Shown here: positions 11,861-22,218 of the stretch, in pieces
How positions within the stretch are numbered: the stretch's first letter is position 1
Layout: each line of letters opens with the position of its first letter
From: Cellvibrionaceae bacterium
GTDB lineage: Bacteria > Pseudomonadota > Gammaproteobacteria > Pseudomonadales > Cellvibrionaceae
Assembly (NCBI GenBank): GCA_024707385.1
Contig: JANPZW010000012.1
Location: forward strand, 1 to 64,000
Length of the DNA: 64,000 nucleotides
Direction of reading: 5' to 3'
Position numbers and translations under genes: made by a program
Notes under the pieces: generated by a model
Databases searched by the model: none
What the model was told of the DNA's origin: nothing
The model's input: only the letters and a program-made list of their open reading frames with translations

Positions 11861-13261
11861 GTGAAATACATCAGTACGCGCGGTGCCGCTCCGGCACTTG
11901 GTTTTGAGGATGTGGTGCTCACCGGTCTCGCCAGTGATGGCGGTTTATATGTGCCGGAGACCTTGCCGCAGTTTTCCCGCGAGGAAATTGCCTCCTGGGC
12001 TGGATTGTCTTACCGCGACCTTGCGCTCAAGGTCATTTCACCATTTGTGGCGGGCGCGATTCCGGAGGCCGATCTTAAACGCATCATCGACACTTCTTAT
12101 GACAGCTTCCGCCATGAGGCCATAGCGCCGCTGGTCCAGACGGGTCATAACGAATGGGTGCTGGAGTTGTTTCAAGGCCCAACCTTGGCGTTCAAGGATT
12201 TTGCCCTGCAATTCCTCGGTCATCTGCTGGACTACATTCTCGCCAAGCGTCACCAGAAGGTGGTGGTGCTGGGCGCGACCTCCGGCGATACAGGTTCCGC
12301 GGCTATCGAAGGCTGCCGACGCTGTGAGAATGTGGATATTTTCATTCTGCATCCGCACCAGAGAGTATCCGATGTGCAGCGCCGGCAGATGACCACGGTT
12401 CTGGAGGCGAATGTTCACAACATCGCGCTGCGCGGTAACTTTGATGACTGTCAGAACCTGGTCAAGGCCAGCTTTGCCGATCAGTCATTTCTGCCGGCGG
12501 GGCGCCAGTTGGTGGCGGTCAACTCCATCAACTGGGCGCGCATCATGGCGCAGATCGTCTATTACTTTTACGCCGCGCTCGCTTTGGGTGCGCCCCACAG
12601 AAAGGTGTCCTTTTCTGTGCCGACAGGAAATTTCGGCGACATATTTGCAGGCTATCTGGCGCAGCGCATGGGGCTGCCGATCGAGCAGCTGGTGATCGCC
12701 ACCAACAGCAACGACATCCTGCATCGCTGCATCAGCGGCAATGATCACAGCAAAAAGCCGCTGCTGCACTCCCTGTCACCCAGCATGGACATCATGGTGT
12801 CGAGCAATTTCGAGCGCATGCTGTTCGATCTTTATGATCGCGACGGCAGCCAGATTCGCCAGCTGATGGATGAATTCAAAACCTCCGGCCGCTTGACGCT
12901 GGCTCCCGAACCCCTGCGCAAGGCGCAGAGTCTGTTCAGCAGCTACCGTTTGAGCGACGAGGAAACCATCGCGGTGATCCGGGATGTTTTCGAGACCACC
13001 GAATACCTGCTCGATCCGCACACCGCTATCGGCGTGCAGGCCGGTCGCCAAACCCGCGTGGATTCTTCGACGCCCATGATCTGTCTGGCCACGGCGCATC
13101 CGGCGAAATTCCCGGAAGCGGTTCGCCAGGCCGGCCAGAGCCAGGACCCGGCACTGCCGCACCATATGCAGGATCTGTTCGGCCGCGAAGAGCGCTGTCA
13201 GGTGCTGGACGATGATTTGAGCCAACTCAAAACTTTCATACAAGGCAATATCCGCACTTAA
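11861..13261 (+). CDS. thrC: Threonine synthase
   Basis: 466 aa. PLP enzyme converting O-phosphohomoserine to threonine. PLP lysine in TLAFKDFALQ (Lys112); phosphate-binding region LGATSGDTGSAAIEG (about 140); SVPTGNFGD further on. The N-terminal MKYISTRG start is typical of the family. GTG start. Forms the hom-thrC pair; no attenuator was recognised upstream. Confidence 0.96.
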   Translation: MKYISTRGAAPALGFEDVVLTGLASDGGLYVPETLPQFSREEIASWAGLSYRDLALKVISPFVAGAIPEADLKRIIDTSYDSFRHEAIAPLVQTGHNEWVLELFQGPTLAFKDFALQFLGHLLDYILAKRHQKVVVLGATSGDTGSAAIEGCRRCENVDIFILHPHQRVSDVQRRQMTTVLEANVHNIALRGNFDDCQNLVKASFADQSFLPAGRQLVAVNSINWARIMAQIVYYFYAALALGAPHRKVSFSVPTGNFGDIFAGYLAQRMGLPIEQLVIATNSNDILHRCISGNDHSKKPLLHSLSPSMDIMVSSNFERMLFDLYDRDGSQIRQLMDEFKTSGRLTLAPEPLRKAQSLFSSYRLSDEETIAVIRDVFETTEYLLDPHTAIGVQAGRQTRVDSSTPMICLATAHPAKFPEAVRQAGQSQDPALPHHMQDLFGREERCQVLDDDLSQLKTFIQGNIRT

Positions 13262-13471
13262 AAGCTTCGGCGCGCCTGCTTTGGCGCGTAAGAGCTCTAA
13301 TCTGGTGCGGGCTGCTTGGCAGTCCGCACCAAACACTCCTCCCCAAATCCAAATCGGTCTTCCTCTGGCGCGGCACTGTGCGGTCTGGTCGTTAAATTCA
13401 TCTTCCTTTCGCTGGAATACTAATTGCTCCACACCTTCTGGTTAAGGTAACGATAAGCTAGAGGAGACGTT

Positions 13472-14299
13472 ATGGGTGACATCACCCCCAACGCCGTGCT
13501 GCAAATATTTCCGCTGGTTCTGGTGGTGGCGTTATTGACGATTGGCCTGATGCGCCACTCGACGGCGCGCCAGCGGCAGGCGCAAGGCGTGATCTGGCTG
13601 CAGGTGATGCGCCTGTTGATTACCCATATCCAGCGGCATCGCGGCCTGTCGTCCGGCATTTTGAATGGCGACCGCTCCCTGCAGGAAAAGCTGGAGGCGG
13701 TGCGGCGGCAGGTTGATCGGGATTTCGATCAGATCGGCAAGGTGGGCGGCTGGGTTGGACAGCATGAAGCCTGGCTTGCCATTACCCAGCACTGGGCGCG
13801 GCTCACCAGTGCGACCCAGCTCTCCGTCGCCCACAATCTGGATCAGCACAACCGTCTGATCAAAAATATTCTGGTGTTCATCGACGACATCGCCAAGGAG
13901 CACCACCTTTACTCGGGTATGCAGACCAAGGCGAACATCTGGCGCGATTTGCTGATGCTCGCTGAATACGTCGGGCAGATCCGCGCACTCGGCACGGTCA
14001 TCGCCAGCAATTGTGACGAGTGGGATGACCCGCTGACCAACCGCACCCGCCAGGACCTGCAAACCCTCAGTCAGGATCTGGTCACGACGCTTGAGGCACC
14101 GCGGTGCCGCACTGGCTTGGATGGCGATAATCTGCAGCGGATTTTGGATTTTCTCGCATATGTCGACCTGCAGCTGTTGCACCAGGGACCACTGGTTTCC
14201 GCGACGGACTTCTACGGCACCGCCACTGGCGTGTTGGATCGTTTATATGAAAGGTTCGATGAGGAGCTGGCGCAAGTCAGCCGGCGCTTGGCGCGTTGA
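13472..14299 (+). CDS. Membrane-anchored protein with NIT-like sensor region (hypothetical)
   Basis: 275 aa. One N-terminal membrane helix (about residues 8-26), then an all-helical domain. The segment LLITHIQRHRGLSSGILNGD (about 50-69) resembles the helix 1 signature of nitrate/nitrite-sensing (NIT) domains, LxxxLQxERGxSxGxL. There is no output domain (no HAMP, kinase or GGDEF), so partner and ligand are unknown. It sits alone between thrC and recJ with a good ribosome-binding site (AGAGGAG) before ATG 13472. The NIT relationship is a motif-level inference. Confidence 0.6.
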   Translation: MGDITPNAVLQIFPLVLVVALLTIGLMRHSTARQRQAQGVIWLQVMRLLITHIQRHRGLSSGILNGDRSLQEKLEAVRRQVDRDFDQIGKVGGWVGQHEAWLAITQHWARLTSATQLSVAHNLDQHNRLIKNILVFIDDIAKEHHLYSGMQTKANIWRDLLMLAEYVGQIRALGTVIASNCDEWDDPLTNRTRQDLQTLSQDLVTTLEAPRCRTGLDGDNLQRILDFLAYVDLQLLHQGPLVSATDFYGTATGVLDRLYERFDEELAQVSRRLAR

Positions 14300-14360
14300 G
14301 CCTTGCCGTGCGGCTGCCGGATCGGGTTAAACTGCCGGCGTTTTTTCACCCGGTCTGGTT

Positions 14361-16094
14361 ATGCGCAAACTGATCAAACGCCGCGAAGTTGCCGCGGATC
14401 CCGCTTTATTTCCCAATACCCCACAAGTGCTGGTCAGACTCTATGCCGCCCGCGGCGTGAGCAGCGAGGAGCAATTGCAGTACGAGTTGAAGCGCCTGCT
14501 GCAGCCGTGCCTCAAAGGCTTGGATGCGGCCCTGGATCTGTTGGTGATGGCGCTGCAGCAGCGACAAAAAATTTTGGTGGTGGGCGACTTTGATGCCGAT
14601 GGCGCCACCAGCACCGCGCTTGCCCTGCGCTGCTTGAAAAGCTTCGGTCACGACGCCGTCGAATTTCTGGTGCCCAACCGATTTGACTACGGCTACGGGT
14701 TGACCCCCGAAATAGTCGATGTCGCGGCCCAGCGCTCCCCCGATCTGATCATCACCGTGGACAACGGCATCGCCAGTGTCCAGGGCGTGGCGCGGGCCCA
14801 TGAATTGGGGATCCGGGTGCTGGTGACCGATCACCACCTGCCGGGAGCGGTCCTGCCGGACGCGGATGCCATAGTGAATCCCAATCAACCCGGCTGCGAA
14901 TTTCTCAGCAAGTGTGCCGCAGGTGTCGGGGTGGTGTTTTATGTGATGACGGCGCTGCGTACGCGCCTGCGCGAGCTGGGATGGTTCAATGAGACGCGGC
15001 GCGAGCCCAATCTTGCCGCATTTCTTGATTTAGTAGCGCTGGGAACAGTAGCGGATGTGGTGCCGCTGGATTTCAACAATCGCATCCTGATTGCCCAGGG
15101 GTTGCAGCGCATGCGCGCCGGTCACGCCTGTCCGGGAATCAAAGCCGTCCTGGCGGTGGCAGGGCGCGATTGGCAGAAGCTCACTGCCACCGATCTGGGG
15201 TTTGTTGTCGGCCCACGCCTGAATGCCGCCGGCCGCCTGGACGATATGAGCCTCGGCATCCGCTGTCTGCTGGCGGATTCGGATGGCGAGGCCCAGGCAC
15301 TCGCGCAGGAGCTGGATCTGCTCAACCGCGAGCGACGCACCATTGAGGCTGGCATGCAAAAAGAGGCCGCCGCCAGCCTGGATAACATGTTGGCATCCCT
15401 TCAGGGGGAGCTGCCCTGTGGGTTGTGTCTGTATCAGGAAGATTGGCACCAGGGAGTGATCGGCATTCTGGCGTCGCGTATCAAGGAGCGCTGGCACCGA
15501 CCGGTGATCGTTTTCGCCGATGACGGCCAGGGCGGGCTCAAGGGTTCCGGCCGCAGCATCGCCGGGTTGCACATGCGCGACATCCTCGACGAAGTCGCCA
15601 CCAGCCGGCCCGGGTTGCTGCATAAATTTGGCGGTCACGCCATGGCGGCGGGGTTGAGCTTGGCGTATGACAGGCTGGAAGAGTTTTCCCGCACTTTTGC
15701 TGAGGTGGTGGCGCGCCATCTGGGCGATCGCGGGCTCGACCCGGTGATCGAGAGTGACGGGGAATTGGGCGCGGCGGATTTTTCCCTGGCCTTGGCGCAG
15801 CAACTGGAGGCGGGCGGCCCTTGGGGGCAGGCATTTCCAGAACCGGTTTTTGACGGCGAATTTCAGATCGTGAGCCAAAAACTGGTGGGCGAAAAACATT
15901 TGAAGCTGGTGCTGACGCTGCAGGATCAGGCCGACACTCTGGTGGACGCGATTGCCTTTAACATCGATGTGACCGCCTGGCCCAATCCGCAATGTCGGAA
16001 GGTGCGGCTGGCCTACAAGCTTGCGGTTAACGAATTTCGCGGCGCCCGCTCAGTCCAGCTGATGGTCGACTATCTGGAGCCGTGCCGGTCCTGA
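14361..16094 (+). CDS. recJ: Single-stranded-DNA 5'-3' exonuclease RecJ
   Basis: 577 aa, same length as E. coli RecJ. DHH-superfamily nuclease acting in RecF recombination, mismatch and base-excision repair. DFDADG motif at about 76-81; TVDNGIAS near 133; DHHLPG at 157-162; DHHA1 domain with SGRSIAGLHMRDIL and KFGGHAMAAGLS (glycine-rich GGH motif) near 395-430; C-terminal OB fold. The 3' end overlaps the convergent response-regulator gene by 25 bp. The recJ-prfB-lysS neighbourhood is conserved in related bacteria. Confidence 0.96.
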   Translation: MRKLIKRREVAADPALFPNTPQVLVRLYAARGVSSEEQLQYELKRLLQPCLKGLDAALDLLVMALQQRQKILVVGDFDADGATSTALALRCLKSFGHDAVEFLVPNRFDYGYGLTPEIVDVAAQRSPDLIITVDNGIASVQGVARAHELGIRVLVTDHHLPGAVLPDADAIVNPNQPGCEFLSKCAAGVGVVFYVMTALRTRLRELGWFNETRREPNLAAFLDLVALGTVADVVPLDFNNRILIAQGLQRMRAGHACPGIKAVLAVAGRDWQKLTATDLGFVVGPRLNAAGRLDDMSLGIRCLLADSDGEAQALAQELDLLNRERRTIEAGMQKEAAASLDNMLASLQGELPCGLCLYQEDWHQGVIGILASRIKERWHRPVIVFADDGQGGLKGSGRSIAGLHMRDILDEVATSRPGLLHKFGGHAMAAGLSLAYDRLEEFSRTFAEVVARHLGDRGLDPVIESDGELGAADFSLALAQQLEAGGPWGQAFPEPVFDGEFQIVSQKLVGEKHLKLVLTLQDQADTLVDAIAFNIDVTAWPNPQCRKVRLAYKLAVNEFRGARSVQLMVDYLEPCRS

Positions 16095-17197
16095 GGGGCC
16101 ACAACACCCAGTTGATCCATGATGCGACTGTGTTGGGACTGGATTTCCAGGCAGTGATCATAAATGGCGAGGCGTGTGCGCATGCAGTCGTCCAGTAAGG
16201 CCCTCAGCCGCTGTTGTTCCCGCGTGCTTTTTCCCGGCTCGTGAATGAGTTCCTGCAGATGCAGGCAGACCCGGGCAAGAGTCTGCTCGCTGTTTTGCTC
16301 CAGCTCCTCCACCGCGTATTCCAATTTGTAGCCGTGCAACTGCACCGCATTGAGGTTGGGTGAACGTTGCGGGGCACTCGGCGGAGGTATTTTGTTGTAA
16401 GCCGTTTTGCCCAGTGCCGCTATTTTCTGATGGGCCGCGCTGAACAGGGTGGAGAGGATCTGCACCAGGGGTTGATATTGCTCATGTCGCGCCAGCGGCA
16501 TGTTCTGGATAAGCGCGCCGATATTTTCCGAGCCCCACAAATAGCGCGCAGAATATTCCGACGGATAGGGGCGGGTGGCCTGCTGTAACAGGAGGGTTTC
16601 GAGGTCGGTCAAAGGGCCTATGGAGGAGCAGGTTTCGCCTGTGGCATGCAGGTAGATCGCACCCTTCAGGCCAATTTTGTCGAGCGTCTGCAAGATCAAT
16701 TTGCCCAGCTCCGACAAGCTCCCGCTGAATGTAATCAACTCCAGCAGAAAATCGTGCAGTGCCTGAACATTCTGGCCGAGGGCGAGAGAATCGTTGGACG
16801 CGGAAAATTGCTGATCCAGCAGCAGGGCGCGCTCCAGGTTGAAATGCAATTTCTGCCGCAGCTGTTCGACGTTGATGGGTTTGCTGATGTAGTCGTCCCC
16901 GCCGGCCTGGAAACCGCGCGCCTGATCCTCGTGGCTGTTGAGCGCCGAGACGAAAAGAATCGGAGTGGCGGCAAACAGAGGTTCGGCGCGAATCATGCGG
17001 CAGAGCCGCAGACCATCCAGGGTCGGCATATCCACATCCAGCAAAATGGCGTCGGGTTTGAACGTCACCAGAGCTTCGATGCCAGTGCTGCCAGACATGG
17101 CAGTCTTAACGTCATAATCGGCGGACAGAATGCGCTCAACCAGCTTCTGATTGGCATCGTTGTCGTCGATCGACAATATCTTCGGACGGTTCTCCAT
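16070..17197 (-). CDS. Response regulator with unusual C-terminal region
   Basis: 375 aa. N-terminal receiver domain (1-125): acidic pair in ILSIDDNDAN, phospho-acceptor Asp in AILLDVDMPTLDG (about 55), switch residue in FVSALNS and Lys in DYISKPIN. The rest (about 140-375) has no DNA-binding domain, GGDEF or phosphatase motif that I recognise; it is helical with a possible GAF-like part (about 150-260) and a coiled tail. No kinase gene is adjacent. Overlaps the recJ 3' end by 25 bp and diverges from prfB. Confidence 0.8.
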   Translation of the reverse strand: MENRPKILSIDDNDANQKLVERILSADYDVKTAMSGSTGIEALVTFKPDAILLDVDMPTLDGLRLCRMIRAEPLFAATPILFVSALNSHEDQARGFQAGGDDYISKPINVEQLRQKLHFNLERALLLDQQFSASNDSLALGQNVQALHDFLLELITFSGSLSELGKLILQTLDKIGLKGAIYLHATGETCSSIGPLTDLETLLLQQATRPYPSEYSARYLWGSENIGALIQNMPLARHEQYQPLVQILSTLFSAAHQKIAALGKTAYNKIPPPSAPQRSPNLNAVQLHGYKLEYAVEELEQNSEQTLARVCLHLQELIHEPGKSTREQQRLRALLDDCMRTRLAIYDHCLEIQSQHSRIMDQLGVVAPQDRHGSR

Positions 17198-17578
17198 GGC
17201 GTATCTCTCTCATGCCCCGCATCTGGTGGGACGACCAATCGCAGACGGTCAGAACCGCCTGGCCAGGTTGAATTCACTCGCAGTAGACAACAAACTCGCG
17301 CGCCAATTCGTTCGCAAGCCCACCGGGCGGCGGAACTGATGGGAAATTATTATTGGGCCGGCGCGTTCCGGCGTTGGCCGGACAAGAATTCCCGCAAGAA
17401 GGTCCGCTGTGATAGAGGTTAAACCCCACCTGTATTTGAGCGCGGCCGCGGGAAAAGGACTCTAGTCTACCCCCATTCCCGGATACCAGACAATCGCACA
17501 CCTTGCCGAGTTGTTCAGTGCGCGGGGTACTTGAGGTACAATCCCGCCTCTTTTTTTCTGCGTTGTGAGAAAGGCCCA
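17198..17578. other. Divergent intergenic region between the response regulator and prfB
   Basis: 381 bp holding the start regions of two divergent genes. A possible prfB promoter is TTCAGT (17514-17519) with TACAAT (17537-17542) at 17-bp spacing. No RNA gene or supported ORF was found; the short frames here are unlike anything I recognise. Confidence 0.4.
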
Positions 17579-18674
17579 ATGGAAATCAATCCGCTGCTGA
17601 ATGCTTTGTCTGATATGAAAAAGCGCACCGACGTGCTTCGGGGGTATCTTTGACTACGATGTCAAAAAAGAGCGTTTGACAGAAGTCGAAGCGGAATTGA
17701 GTGAGCCGGGCGTCTGGAATGATCCAGAGCGTGCACAGGCGCTCGGTCGCGAGCGGTCATCGCTCGAGCAGGTGGTGAAAACCATCGATACCCTCGACCA
17801 GGGCCTCGCGGATTGCCGCGAGTTGATCGATCTTTCCGTCGAGGAAAACGACGAGGCAAGCCTCGCCGATGTGAGCAAGGAAATAGATTCCCTTGAGGCT
17901 CAGCTCGCCGCGCTGGAATTTCGCCGCATGTTTTCCGGTGAAACCGATCCCAATAACGCATACCTCGATATCCAGTCCGGCTCCGGCGGTACGGAAGCGC
18001 AGGACTGGGCCGAAATTCTGCTGCGTATGTATTTGCGCTGGGGCGACGCCAAAGGTTTTAAAACCACTCTGGAGGAAGCGTCTCCAGGTGAGGTCGCCGG
18101 CATCAAAAGCGCCACTATCCATTTTGAGGGTGAATACGCTTTTGGTTGGTTGCGCACGGAAACCGGCGTACACCGTTTGGTGCGCAAATCGCCGTTTGAT
18201 TCCGGCAATCGCCGCCACACCTCTTTTTCCTCGGTGTTCGTCTCGCCCGAAATCGATGACAACATCGAAATCAATATCAACCCGGCGGATCTGCGCACCG
18301 ATACCTATCGCGCCAGCGGCGCGGGCGGTCAGCACGTTAACAAAACGGATTCGGCCATTCGTATTACCCACGTGCCCACCGGCGTGGTGGTGCAATGCCA
18401 GAGCGAGCGTTCGCAACACGCCAACCGCGACAAGGCCATGAAAATGCTGCGCGCCAGGTTATACGAGCAGGAGATGCTCAAGCGCAATGCGGAAAAGCAG
18501 GCCATGGAAGACAGCAAAGCGGATATCGGCTGGGGCAGCCAGATTCGCTCCTACGTACTCGACGACTCCCGTATCAAGGATCTGCGCACCGGTGTGCAGA
18601 CCAGCAATTGCCAGGCAGTGCTGGATGGCGAGCTCGATATGTTCATTGAAGCCAGCTTGAAAGCCGGCCTTTAA
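17579..18674 (+). CDS. prfB: Peptide chain release factor 2 (programmed +1 frameshift)
   Basis: 364 aa after frameshifting (24 codons, then +1). RF2 releases peptides at UGA and UAA codons. ATG 17579 begins [17 protein letters not shown]; an in-frame TGA at 17651 is codon 25, and reading resumes at GAC 17652. Stop-codon recognition tripeptide SPF at 204-206 and catalytic GGQ at 249-251 lie within one residue of their E. coli positions. Followed by lysS, as in E. coli and pseudomonads. Confidence 0.97.
17639..17654 (+). promoter_or_regulatory. RF2 autoregulatory +1 frameshift site
   Basis: CGGGGGTATCTTTGAC: an internal Shine-Dalgarno-like GGGGGT three bases before the slippery CTT, followed by the UGA stop and C. 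E. coli has the same element with A in place of the first C. Low RF2 lets the ribosome pause at UGA and slip, making more RF2. Confidence 0.95.
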
Positions 18675-18701
18675 TCACTCCATTTATTCACAAAGAATCC
18701 C

Positions 18702-20183
18702 ATGACCGAACAAGCCCTTGACGAGAACAAACTGACTGCCGAGCGCCGCGCCAAGCTGGCGCAATTGCGTGCGGAAGGAAATCCATTTCCCAACGATTTT
18801 CGCCCCGAGCATAAAGCCGAGGCGTTGCAACAGGAGTTCGGCGCGGCCGCCAAGGAAGACTTGGAAACGCTGGCGAAACCCGTCAGCGTCGCCGGGCGCA
18901 TAGTGCGCAATCGCGGCGCGTTTATGGTGTTGCAGGACGGTTCGGGACAGATTCAGCTTTACGTCACCAAAGAAGCGCGCGATTTCGTTAAAACGCTGGA
19001 CTTGGGTGACATCATCGGCGTCGCCGGTGTGCTGCACAAATCCGGCAAGGGCGATCTCTATGTGAATATGGAGCGCTATCAACTGCTCACCAAAGCGCTG
19101 CGTCCGCTGCCGGATAAATTCCACGGCCTTGCCGACCAGGAAATTCGCTATCGCCAGCGCTATGTCGATCTGATCGCCAATCCGGAAGTGCGCAACACTT
19201 TTGTGGTGCGTTCGAAGGTGGTGCAATTTATTCGTCAATATTTGAATGGTCGTGAGTTTCTCGAAGTGGAAACGCCGATGTTGCAAACCATTCCCGGTGG
19301 CGCCACAGCGCGGCCATTTATTACTCACCACAATGCGCTTTCCATGGATATGTATTTGCGCATAGCGCCGGAGCTTTATCTCAAGCGTCTGGTGGTCGGT
19401 GGATTTGAGCGGGTGTATGAGATCAATCGCAATTTCCGCAACGAAGGTTTGAGCACACGCCACAATCCCGAATTCACTATGCTGGAGTTCTATCAGGCGT
19501 ACGCGGATTACCACGATCTGATGGATCTGACCGAAGACATGCTGCGCCAGCTGACTGCGCAAGTGCTCGGTCGCAGCCAGATCGAGAACACCAAATCCGA
19601 CGGCGCTACCGTGACTTACGATTTCGCCGCGCCTTTTGTCCGCCTCAGCGTGTTCAATTCCATTCTGCAATTCAACCCGAATCTGCAGGCAGGCGACATC
19701 GATAATCTCGACGGCGCACGCGCGGTTGCTGCACGTCTCGGCATCTCCCTCAAAGATTCCTGGGGTTTGGGCAAAGTACAGATCGAGATTTTTGAAAAGA
19801 CCGTCGAGCATCGCCTGGAGCAGCCGACGTTTATTACCGAGTATCCGACTGAGGTTTCGCCGCTGGCGCGCCGTAATAATGACAATCCGTTTGTCACCGA
19901 TCGCTTTGAATTTTTTATCGGCGGACGCGAAATCGCCAACGGTTTCTCCGAGCTCAACGATGCTGAAGATCAGGCCGAGCGTTTCCGCCAGCAGGTTGCG
20001 GAAAAAGACACCGGCGATCTGGAAGCCATGCACTACGATGCGGATTACATTCGCGCCCTGGAATACGGCCTGCCACCCACAGCGGGCGAGGGTATAGGGA
20101 TCGATCGTTTGGTGATGTTGCTGACCGATTCTCCCAGTATTCGCGACGTGCTTCTTTTCCCTCATATGCGCCCGGAAGCCTGA
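18702..20183 (+). CDS. lysS: Lysyl-tRNA synthetase, class II
   Basis: 493 aa. Charges tRNA-Lys. N-terminal OB-fold anticodon-binding domain (about 55-165); class II core with motif 1 [19 protein letters not shown], motif 2 [18 protein letters not shown] and motif 3 [19 protein letters not shown] near the C terminus. It starts 27 bp after prfB and is probably co-transcribed with it. Confidence 0.98.
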   Translation: MTEQALDENKLTAERRAKLAQLRAEGNPFPNDFRPEHKAEALQQEFGAAAKEDLETLAKPVSVAGRIVRNRGAFMVLQDGSGQIQLYVTKEARDFVKTLDLGDIIGVAGVLHKSGKGDLYVNMERYQLLTKALRPLPDKFHGLADQEIRYRQRYVDLIANPEVRNTFVVRSKVVQFIRQYLNGREFLEVETPMLQTIPGGATARPFITHHNALSMDMYLRIAPELYLKRLVVGGFERVYEINRNFRNEGLSTRHNPEFTMLEFYQAYADYHDLMDLTEDMLRQLTAQVLGRSQIENTKSDGATVTYDFAAPFVRLSVFNSILQFNPNLQAGDIDNLDGARAVAARLGISLKDSWGLGKVQIEIFEKTVEHRLEQPTFITEYPTEVSPLARRNNDNPFVTDRFEFFIGGREIANGFSELNDAEDQAERFRQQVAEKDTGDLEAMHYDADYIRALEYGLPPTAGEGIGIDRLVMLLTDSPSIRDVLLFPHMRPEA

Positions 20184-20243
20184 GCGACTTTGCCGTAAAG
20201 AGGCGAGTGCTTCACCGGCGCACATCGACAAAGGTGTGCAGCA

Positions 20244-20972
20244 ATGGCCAACCTTCGCAATATCCAACTCGATTCGTCCTGGCTGCAAGTGCTCCAGGGC
20301 GAGTTCGACAAGCCCTACATGCAATCCCTACGGGCGTTTCTGCAAGCGGAAAAGCAGGCGGGGAAAATCATCTATCCCGCCGGTAAAAACATTTTCAACG
20401 CTTTTAACTCAACGCCGTTTGATGCGGTGAAAGTGGTGATCTTGGGACAGGATCCCTACCACGGCCCCGGCCAGGCGCACGGTTTGTGTTTTTCGGTGTT
20501 GCCCGGTGTGCCTTTCCCGCCATCGCTGCTGAATATTTTTAAAGAAATCCAACAGGACCTGGGCATCCCCGCGCCGTCGCACGGCTGTTTGCAGTCGTGG
20601 GCGGAGCAGGGCGTGCTGTTGCTCAACGCCACCCTGACGGTGGAACAGGCGAGGGCCGGTTCGCATCAAGGCAAAGGTTGGGAGACCTTTACGGATGAGG
20701 CGATAGCGGCATTGAATCGCGAGCGCGAAGGACTGGTGTTTTTGCTGTGGGGCTCTTACGCGCAGAAAAAGGGGGCTTTGATCGATGGGCGTAAACATCT
20801 GGTGTTGAAGTCGCCACACCCGTCGCCCCTGTCCGCCCACAGAGGTTTTTTGGGCAATCGCCATTTTTCCAAAGCCAACGAGTGGTTGATACGGCGCGGC
20901 CAGCAACCCATCGACTGGCGTCTTGCACCAATCACAACCGGACGGTTGCAGCCGGCCCCTGCCAGCATCTAA
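20244..20972 (+). CDS. ung: Uracil-DNA glycosylase
   Basis: 242 aa. Removes uracil from DNA by base-excision repair. Family 1 motifs: GQDPYHG (68-74, catalytic Asp70), LLNATLTVE, and HPSPLS (His192). The C-terminal tail after about 222 is longer than in E. coli Ung. ATG start at 20244, 60 bp after lysS. Confidence 0.97.
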   Translation: MANLRNIQLDSSWLQVLQGEFDKPYMQSLRAFLQAEKQAGKIIYPAGKNIFNAFNSTPFDAVKVVILGQDPYHGPGQAHGLCFSVLPGVPFPPSLLNIFKEIQQDLGIPAPSHGCLQSWAEQGVLLLNATLTVEQARAGSHQGKGWETFTDEAIAALNREREGLVFLLWGSYAQKKGALIDGRKHLVLKSPHPSPLSAHRGFLGNRHFSKANEWLIRRGQQPIDWRLAPITTGRLQPAPASI

Positions 20973-21065
20973 GCTGTATAAGAATACAGTTCCTGTTGCG
21001 GTTACCCTTATGCGAAAAAACCTGCCGGTGCGGCGCAAAATCGGAATGCGATCTGAGGTCGCGCT

Positions 21066-21587
21066 GTGACGGTGATTCTGGGTATCGACCCAGGCTCGCG
21101 CAAAACCGGTTACGGATTGATTGAACGCGCCGGATCCAAAACCCGTTATATCGCCAGCGGCGTGATCCGCATCCCTACCGAACTGGCTCTGCCCGAACGC
21201 TTGAAGGAAATTTTTCTCGCCGTGTCGGAAATCGTCGCTCAGTATCATCCAGTTGAAATGGCTGTCGAGCAGGTATTCATGGCAAAGAGTGCCGGATCGG
21301 CATTAAAACTCGGCCAGGCAAGAGGGGCGGCAATTGTTGCCGGTATGAGTCGCGACCTCGCTGTTTTTGAATACGAAGCGCGCAAGGTGAAGCAGTCGGT
21401 AGTGGGAACCGGCGCGGCCGATAAGCTGCAGGTCCAGCATATGGTGAAGACTTTATTGAACCTACCGCGCGCACCGCAGGAGGATGCGGCGGACGCTTTG
21501 GCCGTCGCGCTCTGTCATGCGAATACGCAGCACAATTTAATTCATCTGACGCAGGCGCGTCATTTTCGGCGAGGAAGACTGGTGTGA
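21066..21587 (+). CDS. ruvC: Holliday junction endodeoxyribonuclease RuvC
   Basis: 173 aa. Resolves Holliday junctions moved by RuvAB. RNase H-like fold with catalytic acidic residues in [13 protein letters not shown] (Asp8), AVEQVFMAK and [17 protein letters not shown] start at 21066. Stop overlaps the ruvA start (GTGA-type overlap at 21584), so ruvC and ruvA are translationally coupled. The usual yebC neighbour is absent; ung lies upstream instead. Confidence 0.97.
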   Translation: MTVILGIDPGSRKTGYGLIERAGSKTRYIASGVIRIPTELALPERLKEIFLAVSEIVAQYHPVEMAVEQVFMAKSAGSALKLGQARGAAIVAGMSRDLAVFEYEARKVKQSVVGTGAADKLQVQHMVKTLLNLPRAPQEDAADALAVALCHANTQHNLIHLTQARHFRRGRLV

Positions 21588-22201
21588 TCGGACGTTTGCG
21601 AGGGGTGCTGCTGGAAAAACAACCGCCACATCTGCTGGTGGATGTACATGGAGTCGGCTACGACCTGCTGGCTCCTATGACGACGTTTTACAGCTTGCCG
21701 GAGCTCGGCGCTGAAGTGGTGTTGCACACGCATTTTTCGGTCAGCGAAAACGCGCAGCAGTTGTTTGCTTTCATTAATAAAGAAGATCGCGCCCTGTTTC
21801 GCCAGCTGATCAAAGTCAGTAATGTGGGGCCGAAAATGGCGCTGGGCATTTTATCCGGCATGGACAGCAGCGAGTTTGTCCGCAGTGTCATGAACAATAA
21901 TCTCAACGCGCTGGTGCAGGTTCCAGGTGTTGGCAAAAAGACGGCGGAGCGTTTGATTGTGGAAATGCGCGATCGGTTGCGCGATTGGTCTGCGGCCGCA
22001 GATGGTCCCGTGCCGGCGCCCATCAAAGCTGCGGTCAGTGCGGAAAATCAGCTGGTCGCGGACGCCGAGAGCGCGCTTATCTCGCTCGGCTATAAACCGG
22101 TCGAGGCTGCCAAGGCCATCAATGCAGTGCTCTCCGCGCACAGCGTCGAACGCAGTGAAGATTTGATTCGTCTGGCGTTGCGCAGCATGATGCCGAAATA
22201 A
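21584..22201 (+). CDS. ruvA: Holliday junction branch-migration protein RuvA
   Basis: 205 aa. Tetramer that binds the four-way junction and loads RuvB. Domain I OB fold begins [20 protein letters not shown]; two helix-hairpin-helix repeats, [14 protein letters not shown] and [15 protein letters not shown]; domain III at the C terminus contacts RuvB. GTG start overlapping ruvC. Confidence 0.97.
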   Translation: MIGRLRGVLLEKQPPHLLVDVHGVGYDLLAPMTTFYSLPELGAEVVLHTHFSVSENAQQLFAFINKEDRALFRQLIKVSNVGPKMALGILSGMDSSEFVRSVMNNNLNALVQVPGVGKKTAERLIVEMRDRLRDWSAAADGPVPAPIKAAVSAENQLVADAESALISLGYKPVEAAKAINAVLSAHSVERSEDLIRLALRSMMPK

Positions 22202-22218
22202 ATCTGTGAGACTTGCCC

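Noticed and set aside
17579..17653. prfB as a frameshifted pseudogene
   Set aside because: The break is the conserved programmed RF2 site; both halves match the family.
18684..20324. 546-codon frame opposite lysS
   Set aside because: Shadow frame; lysS has all class II synthetase motifs on the plus strand.
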